From assembly GCF_032118995.1 (NCBI RefSeq), contig NC_092669.1:9919501-9983500 (forward strand): 64,000 nt of DNA. The letters run 5' to 3'. The number at the start of each line of letters is the position of its first letter. The stretch's first letter is position 1. The notes beneath the pieces were generated by a model. That model worked only from the letters and a program-made list of their open reading frames with translations. It made no database searches and had not been told where the DNA came from. Positions 59,236-64,000 of this stretch are shown piece by piece. This DNA comes from Asterias amurensis. Lineage: Eukaryota > Echinodermata > Asteroidea > Forcipulatida > Asteriidae. The position numbers and the translations under genes are program-made.

Positions 59236-60700
59236 TGTATGCTTATATTGAAAATGCATTGTATATGAAGTAAAGTATTATTGAATTATTTTAATATTTT
59301 GTTGTACAATGTAATTTCAAATTTGCTCTCTTCTAATAGCTCTTATATGCTGCATTTGACCATAATACTACACAATTTATTTGAATTTTTGCCCCGATAA
59401 CCATCAATCTGTAAGACAAAATTTCAGTGACGAAATTTCAGGGAACCACTTTACACATACTGCAATGGAATTGCTTTATTTTGGACAGTTATGTCATGTG
59501 CAGCCACAGGGATGTTTATAAGCTCTTAGAAACTAAAATGTAAGCAAAATTTGTTTTAATTTACAATACAATAATTACAAAAATATAATTTTATAAAAAT
59601 GTAGTTGATTCATGTTCGACTTGAAAAGTGACTGTGGCACCCCCCGGTCGCCGGAAGAAAATCTGCATGCGTAATATTTGCTGCGCAAAATAAACAGGGA
59701 GTAGTATAAAATGCGCCAAACGGCAATCTCCAAAAATAGGTAAGAATTTTATCAAATATCTCGTGCATTGTAGCCTTTAGGTGAGTATTTTTTGGGTTCT
59801 ATTTAAGCTGTTCTGTGTCTCTTGTCCAAATTTAACTCCCAATGTAACTAAACAAGCATCAAAAACATGCAAATAAGTTAGAAAAAATACGGAATTGTAG
59901 GTAATCTCCCACAATGCCGCGTCTTGATATGGCCCCTAAACCAGGATAGTTGTTGCAAACTCCACATTGGTAGCGAAGATAACCGGGCGAAGCAAGCCAA
60001 TTCATGTTTCAGGGCCGCCGCTAATTGGAAATTTTCCCCGATGCATTTTGGGCCTACCCAGAAATCTTAGAATTGTGTCCCAGAATTCAAAGCACAAATG
60101 CCAAGTTTTGTCGGCTGCTACCGAAATAGTTTATCGGCGACAGTATTCAAGCGTTTTAGACAGAAATTTTTAGAGCCAAAGTGATCGTACTTTTTGAAGT
60201 ATTGGATTGCAAAATATGGCATACGTTTTAATGAGTAGCTTTCTGAGAAAAGGCGAGGAATGTTGCGTATGTGCACGTACGACGGATACGATTTTTGTTG
60301 TATTACTTTATAGTCTGATCCCCTGTCATGTCTGCAGGTTATGTGTTTGTGTTATTAGGAGGGTCAAGAAGCCAGACAGGTTTTCGTTGGTAATTTTTGT
60401 TTACAAATATAAAAAAATATAAAATCAAACAATATCCCAAAATGTGGCTTTGTTTTTTTGGTTTTACATTATTTCAAAATGACCACATAAACTTTTGCTC
60501 AACTCTGTCTTGGCAGGCACTAACTCTGGTCTGGAATGAGATTGTCATGTGTTAAATTAAATAAAATACAATATTATTAAAATTAAATCAAATTTATTTT
60601 GAAAATGAAAACAGGCCACCCCCATCCCAGTACTATCAATCAGTATCATGCCTATGTCAAATAGTTTTTGGTTTTTTTTTTGTTTTGTTTTTTTAATTAA
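59236..60700. other. SCYL2/ZNF143 spacer, right part
   Basis: Holds the candidate ZNF143-like promoter (see 59907-60088). Open frames at 59967-60173 and 60207-60422 have no family resemblance. No splice donor could be tied with confidence to the acceptor at 61846. Confidence 0.4.
59907..60088. promoter_or_regulatory. Candidate ZNF143-like promoter with Staf-site-like motifs
   Basis: Three matches to the core TCCCAnnATGC occur upstream of the ZNF143-like gene: TCCCACAATGC at 59907, GCCCAAAATGC (minus strand, about 60042-60052) and TCCCAGAATTC at 60078. This is a plausible promoter or noncoding-first-exon zone; no TSS can be seen. Confidence 0.4.
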
Positions 60701-60714
60701 AGCAATCGCACAAC

Positions 60715-61078
60715 ATCGGTAAACAGTATACTATTGTCCAAAGGCCCACACTTTGTGTATCACAACTTTACCTTTTTATAAAATAGCAAACCTGTGAAAA
60801 TTTAGGCTCGGGTCATCGGAGTCTGGAGAAAATAACGGGAAAACCCACCCTTGATTTCGCACGTTTCGCCGTGTCATGACATGTGTTTAAAATAAATCCG
60901 TAATTCTCGATATCGAGAATTGATATTGTTTTAATGTTTTCTCAAAAAATAAAGCATTTCATGGAACAATATTTCAAGAGAAGTATTTCACCATTACCTT
61001 CTGAACCCTGTAAGTTATTTGTAAAATCTGTGAACTTTTAATTTTGTTTCTGTACCGAAAGTGTCCAATGGCTTTAGA
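60715..61078 (-). mobile_element. TTAA-B element
   Basis: TCGGTAAACAGTATACTATTG to GTACCGAAAGTGTCCAATGG and CTTTA; contains TTCTCGATATCGAGAATTGA. The left end is truncated. Confidence 0.78.
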
Positions 61079-61254
61079 ACAAAATAATATTTAAATTAAA
61101 AACTTGAAAGTTAAAATCAAGTTCAAGTCACTTTTTGGTAGGCCATGACTCACAATTCAATGCTTTTTTAGCAATTACCTCTTCTCTGCATAATGGTTCA
61201 AAGTACCCGGTTGCCAGACAAACATTTCACCACCTATCGTTCACCGCATCATTG

Positions 61255-61370
61255 GTGCACCATCCACACTGCACAGTCGACACTAGTTTAGTTACGATAA
61301 TCGTAACCCTCAATCCTCCGGCCGGTCGGAAAGGATGGAAGGTTACGGCAGGTCAGGACACATTCATCAG
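61255..61370. repeat. Inverted-arm sequence around GATAATCGTAACCCTC
   Basis: TTACGATAATCGTAACCCTC resembles the hairpin arm at 22941 (GATAACGTAACCCTC); AGGATGGAAGGTTACGGCA is a diverged inverse. Possibly an older relative. Confidence 0.5.
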
Positions 61371-61439
61371 TCAGAACACACTAAAATAGTTACATAAAAT
61401 ATACAAGAAAATAGTAGCTGCCCTGTTCGTACTTTGTAG

Positions 61440-61845
61440 AATTGTAAAACTTATTCTTTAGTAGAGTTAGTGAGTTCTCAGAAACTATAAAAAAGTCTCA
61501 GAAACTATAAAAAATGGTACTGTCCGACAACCCACACCTACATTTTCATTTTGCAGAGGGCACTTTCATTACAAAATCTTCAAAAGTTCATAAACTTCTG
61601 AAGGGGCCCCAACGCCAAGAATAAATGCAACCGTTACCCTATGGCCTCTAGATTCATGTAATTTCAGCCCTGCAACGCCCCCTCCCCCAATGGTGAACCA
61701 ATCAAAGACGCATGGGTGCCGTTTTAGCGTATGCACCCGTGCAGATTAACCGTAACCAATGGACATTTCAACCCAAACATTTTTTGGCAAAAACCACCCC
61801 AGCTCAAGATCTGTAACCTCAATTTGCCCCTTGTTTTTCTCCACA
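61440..61845 (+). other. Intron before the ZNF143-like start exon
   Basis: No element recognised. CTCAGAAACTATAAAAAA-type sequence is repeated directly at 61475-61515. Confidence 0.35.
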
Positions 61846-61846
61846 G

Positions 61847-61997
61847 ACATTGACATATCATTGCCATGGATACAGAGGTGGCGGTACCCGTTTCATGTTC
61901 TGCGAGTAATGAGCAAGAGGTGATTGGTATGTTGCTGGCCCAGCAGGCCGAGCATGAGGAGGGCGAACTTCAAATAGAACAGCCTCCGACATCCGAG
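61847..61997 (+). CDS. ZNF143: ZNF143-like exon with start codon
   Basis: The acceptor CCACAG ends at 61846. The ATG at 61866 is in strong context (TTGCCATGG). 44 codons end at the donor GTTTGT. The upstream 19 bases are 5'UTR, so at least one noncoding exon must lie further left. Confidence 0.82.
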
Positions 61998-63059
61998 GTT
62001 TGTGGAGATTGAGTCTATTCTGTTTGCATCTATGGGTTGTTGTGGCCAAGCGGTTAAGAGCACCGAATTCAAAGTCTAGTTTGTGTGATCACCAGAGTGT
62101 GGGTTTCGAGTCCCAGTTGTGACACTTTGGTCCTTAAGCAAGACACTTAACCATTGCTTCGTCCTTCGGAGTTGACATAAAGCCGTCGGTCCTGTGTGTT
62201 GTGAAACACATGTAAAAGTACTCGGTGCACTTTCTATCGAAAACAGAAGGGGTTCACCCTGGTGTTCCTGGTTTGATTAGCTGCATATTGTGCCATGTGG
62301 TGATTTCTTAATCTTAGAAGTTTACCTGAATGTAGGATTTCTAACTCGAAATTTTTGTTTCTGTCCCAATAGGTTGAACATGGAGGGTTGCCCCCCGGTA
62401 ACATGGCCTCTACTGTAACGGACGCAGGAGGCCTCCATTTTGGGGATGGGCAGACTCTTCAAGCAGTGGAGTTCCCTGATGGATCTACAGCTATCATACA
62501 ACGCAAAGGTGACAAGACTACATCCATTCAATATTTTAAAGGAACAGCTTAAACTTACAAAATTGTTGTGTCAGTGCAGAACTCCCAAAATATTTACGTG
62601 ACGAACAATACAAGTTTTGGATTGCCAAAGCGTTGTTCCTCGGGAGAAAACACGAGTGGGGCAACATTCGCAGCAACAATGTCAAATTTGTGGAACGTTG
62701 TGTGGTAACATACTTTGGCTTCATGCTAAGCAAGATTTGTCTGTGCTTAGCAAGTTTTTGTCGAGCAGGCTCATGAATTTGGGCCCTGGTTTGATAATTT
62801 GTTAAGAAAGCAGGCCTGGAATTTCATCTTCGAAAGGGCAAGGCCATTTTCATTTTGCACAGGGCACTTCCATCCATTGTAAAATCTTAAAGTCTACGGG
62901 AGACTCTTAAAAGGGCTCCAAGGCTCCTAAGACATGGGGCATTGAAGGTCGTGACCTCCTTGTAATTCAAGTGTGTCTTATTTTCAGACCTTGTGGATGG
63001 ACAGGCAGTACAGCTAGAGGATGGGTCCACAGCTTACATCCAACAAGTCACTAACAAGG
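61866..63059 (+). CDS. ZNF143: ZNF143/ZNF76 (Staf)-like transcription factor, first three coding exons (partial)
   Basis: The 5' coding part of a Staf-family zinc-finger activator, a nuclear factor that elsewhere drives snRNA-type and many protein-gene promoters. Exons: 61847-61997 (CDS from ATG 61866; 19-base 5'UTR part after an acceptor TCCACAG), 62373-62508, 62988-63059; the phases join (0, 1, 1). The protein begins MDTEVAVPVSCSASNEQ, includes MLLAQQAEH, then LQAVEFPDGSTAIIQRK, then DLVDGQAVQLEDGSTAYIQQ. The last two are the repeated activation-domain units typical of ZNF143 (LQAV..DGSTAYIQ and VIQLEDG.AAYVQ). Further units and the seven zinc fingers would lie beyond base 64000. Whether it is ZNF143 or ZNF76 cannot be decided; a single invertebrate gene may be ancestral to both. 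A noncoding first exon upstream is implied by the acceptor. Confidence 0.87.
62037..62300 (+). mobile_element. S1 SINE in a ZNF143-like intron
   Basis: TTGTTGTGGCCAAGCGGTTA, GGGTTTCGAGTCCCAGTTGT, CCATTGCTTCGTCCTTCGGA, AGGGGTTCACCCTGGTGTTC; 3' truncated. Confidence 0.82.
62373..62508 (+). CDS. ZNF143: ZNF143-like exon, activation repeat unit 1
   Basis: VEHGGLPPGNMASTVTD then LQAVEFPDGSTAIIQRK; acceptor CCCAATAG, donor GTGACA, ends in phase 1. The QAV..DGSTA.IQ core is the Staf repeat. Confidence 0.86.
62705..62788. mobile_element. Foldback element E, half copy
   Basis: GGCTTCATGCTAAGCAAGAT and AGGCTCATGAATTTGGGCCC. Confidence 0.65.
62988..63059 (+). CDS. ZNF143: ZNF143-like exon, activation repeat unit 2
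   Basis: DLVDGQAVQLEDGSTAYIQQ then VTNK; acceptor TTATTTTCAG, donor GTAACT. A symmetric phase 1-1 exon, which suits amplification of repeat units by exon duplication. Confidence 0.88.
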
Positions 63060-63126
63060 GTAACTTAAATCAATCAAAACAGACTCCCAGAGGACAGTAT
63101 TCTCACTTAAGGTTTCCTAGCATCTG

Positions 63127-63265
63127 GAGTGTGTTGTGGCGACCCCAACCAAAGCCCAACCGACGCAACAAGTCGGGTACCGGTTGGTCTGAACAGCATT
63201 GCACCGCGCTTAACACGCAAAAACGCTCAACCGATGACCAATGTTTCTTGTTGGGGTCTCAAAAC
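63127..63265. mobile_element. Short element L, copy 3
   Basis: GAGTGTGTTGTGGCGACCCC at left and GGGGTCTCAAAACGCACTC at right; GGTCTGAACAGCAT in common with copy 1 at 27040. A TTAA-A scrap (CATCGAAGTTGCAAG) follows to 63430. Confidence 0.75.
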
Positions 63266-63479
63266 GCACTCAAGATAAAATATATTTTGGGCTCATTTGG
63301 TCATCGAAGTTGCAAGTAAATAATGAAAAAAAAGAACACCCTTGTTGCACGAATGTGTGTGCTCTCAGACGCCTGAATTGAAATATTTAAGTGAGAACTA
63401 ACCTCTTGTGAGAAGTCACAAGTTTTTAACCATTTAGGGAAACAAAATACAGAAATGCACTCTTTTTATTCAAAATATT

Positions 63480-63640
63480 AAATTTTGATATATTTTTTTT
63501 AAATTTTGGTTTTACCCATATACGCCGATGTACGTTAGCACTGTATACTGTGAAAAAAAATCACAGGCATATTACTAGAGTGGGATTCGAACCCACAACC
63601 TTTGCAATTCTAGAGCAGTGTCTTACCAACTAGTTGCTGG
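63480..63640 (-). mobile_element. tRNA-headed SINE (type 3) with body
   Basis: Head on the minus strand, TTGGTAAGACACTGCTCTAG, then a body containing CACAGTATACAGTGCTAACG-like sequence. This is the family whose head is amplified at 63585-64000. Other copies lie at 31112-31270, 54425-54545 and, as body pieces, 3010-3125, 30900-31020 and 33450-33550. Confidence 0.7.
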
Positions 63641-64000
63641 TAGCTTAGAGGCTTTAGCTTTTATTCGGACAAGGACTAAGGTTCAAACCCACGACCGTTG
63701 CAATTCTAGAGCAGTGTCTTACCAACTAGTTGCCGGTAGCTAGAGGCTTTAGCTTTTATTCGGACAAGGACTAAGGTTCAAACCCACGACCGTTGCAATT
63801 CTAGAGCAGTGTCTTACCAACTAGTTGCTGGTAGCTTAGAGGCTTTAGCTTTTATTCGGACAAGGACTAAGGTTCAAACCCACGACCGTTGCAATTCTAG
63901 AGCAGTGTCTTACCAACTAGTTGCCGGTAGCTAGAGGCTTTAGCTTTTATTCGGACAAGGACTAAGGTTCAAACCCACGACCGTTGCAATTCTAGAGCAG
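63585..64000 (-). repeat. Tandem array of tRNA-like SINE heads, alternating 96/95-base units
   Basis: Starts of the unit fall at 63585, 63681, 63776, 63872 and 63967. Units alternate between a form with GCTGGTAGCTTAGAGG and one with GCCGGTAGCTAGAGG, so the real period is a 191-base dimer. On the minus strand each has an A-box-like CTAGTTGGTAAGAC and a B-box-like GGGTTTGAACC. The array runs off the window. Confidence 0.88.

Noticed and set aside
59967..60422. Two short plus-strand frames upstream of the ZNF143-like gene
   Set aside because: No domain and no donor that joins them in frame to 61847; better read as promoter or noncoding first-exon sequence.
4199..62300. Many tRNA-Leu-like and tRNA-Glu-like segments with good A and B boxes
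   Set aside because: Each is joined to a SINE body or truncated, anticodon stems are mispaired and copies are dispersed; only 59164-59235 has a full cloverleaf, no body and a T-run terminator.
63585..64000. CRISPR-like regular repeat array
   Set aside because: Units are contiguous 95/96-base repeats without unique spacers, derived from a SINE head in a eukaryotic genome.

Overview
This is a 64 kb piece of a metazoan nuclear genome: two long, intron-rich genes on the minus strand, two intronless receptor genes on the plus strand inside one of their introns, the first coding exons of a third spliced gene at the right edge, one true tRNA gene, and a very dense layer of short mobile elements. 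The protein families are shared by all deuterostomes. The repeat content (several hundred-bp TTAA-flanked inverted-repeat elements, foldback elements, tRNA-Leu- and tRNA-Glu-headed SINEs) and the single-exon tandem receptors suggest a marine invertebrate. I favour an echinoderm, perhaps a sea star, but that is inference and was not tested.

Layout. 1-2547: repeats only. 2548-23812 (minus): a complete 16-exon ACSS3-like gene, a mitochondrial short-chain acyl-CoA (propionyl-CoA) synthetase of 710 residues; every splice site is GT-AG and every phase joins. 23813-27252: intergenic repeats. 27253-56850 (minus): a complete 15-exon SCYL2-like gene, a clathrin-associated pseudokinase of 983 residues with a hexapeptide-repeat C-terminus. 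Its fourth intron (40709-52053) is 11.3 kb and holds two near-identical rhodopsin-class GPCR genes on the opposite strand (44166-45239 and 48795-49877). 56851-61846: the space between the divergent SCYL2 and ZNF143/ZNF76-like genes, with a tRNA-Asp gene at 59164-59235 and several ZNF143-site-like motifs. 61866-63059 (plus): the first three coding exons of the ZNF143/ZNF76 (Staf)-like gene, whose zinc fingers lie beyond the window. 63585-64000: a tandem array of tRNA-like SINE heads running off the edge.

The genes are not an operon and belong to unrelated pathways: mitochondrial propionate activation, endosomal/clathrin trafficking, cell-surface signalling and transcription. The main biological interest is structural. 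The two nested receptors differ mostly at extracellular and TM3-top positions and are identical over the cytoplasmic half. SCYL2 carries two partial tandem duplications at exon edges (exon 9 donor side, exon 6 acceptor side). Mobile elements are nested up to three deep and repeatedly end within about 10-30 bases of functional splice donors. I found no operon, phage, CRISPR or prokaryotic feature.
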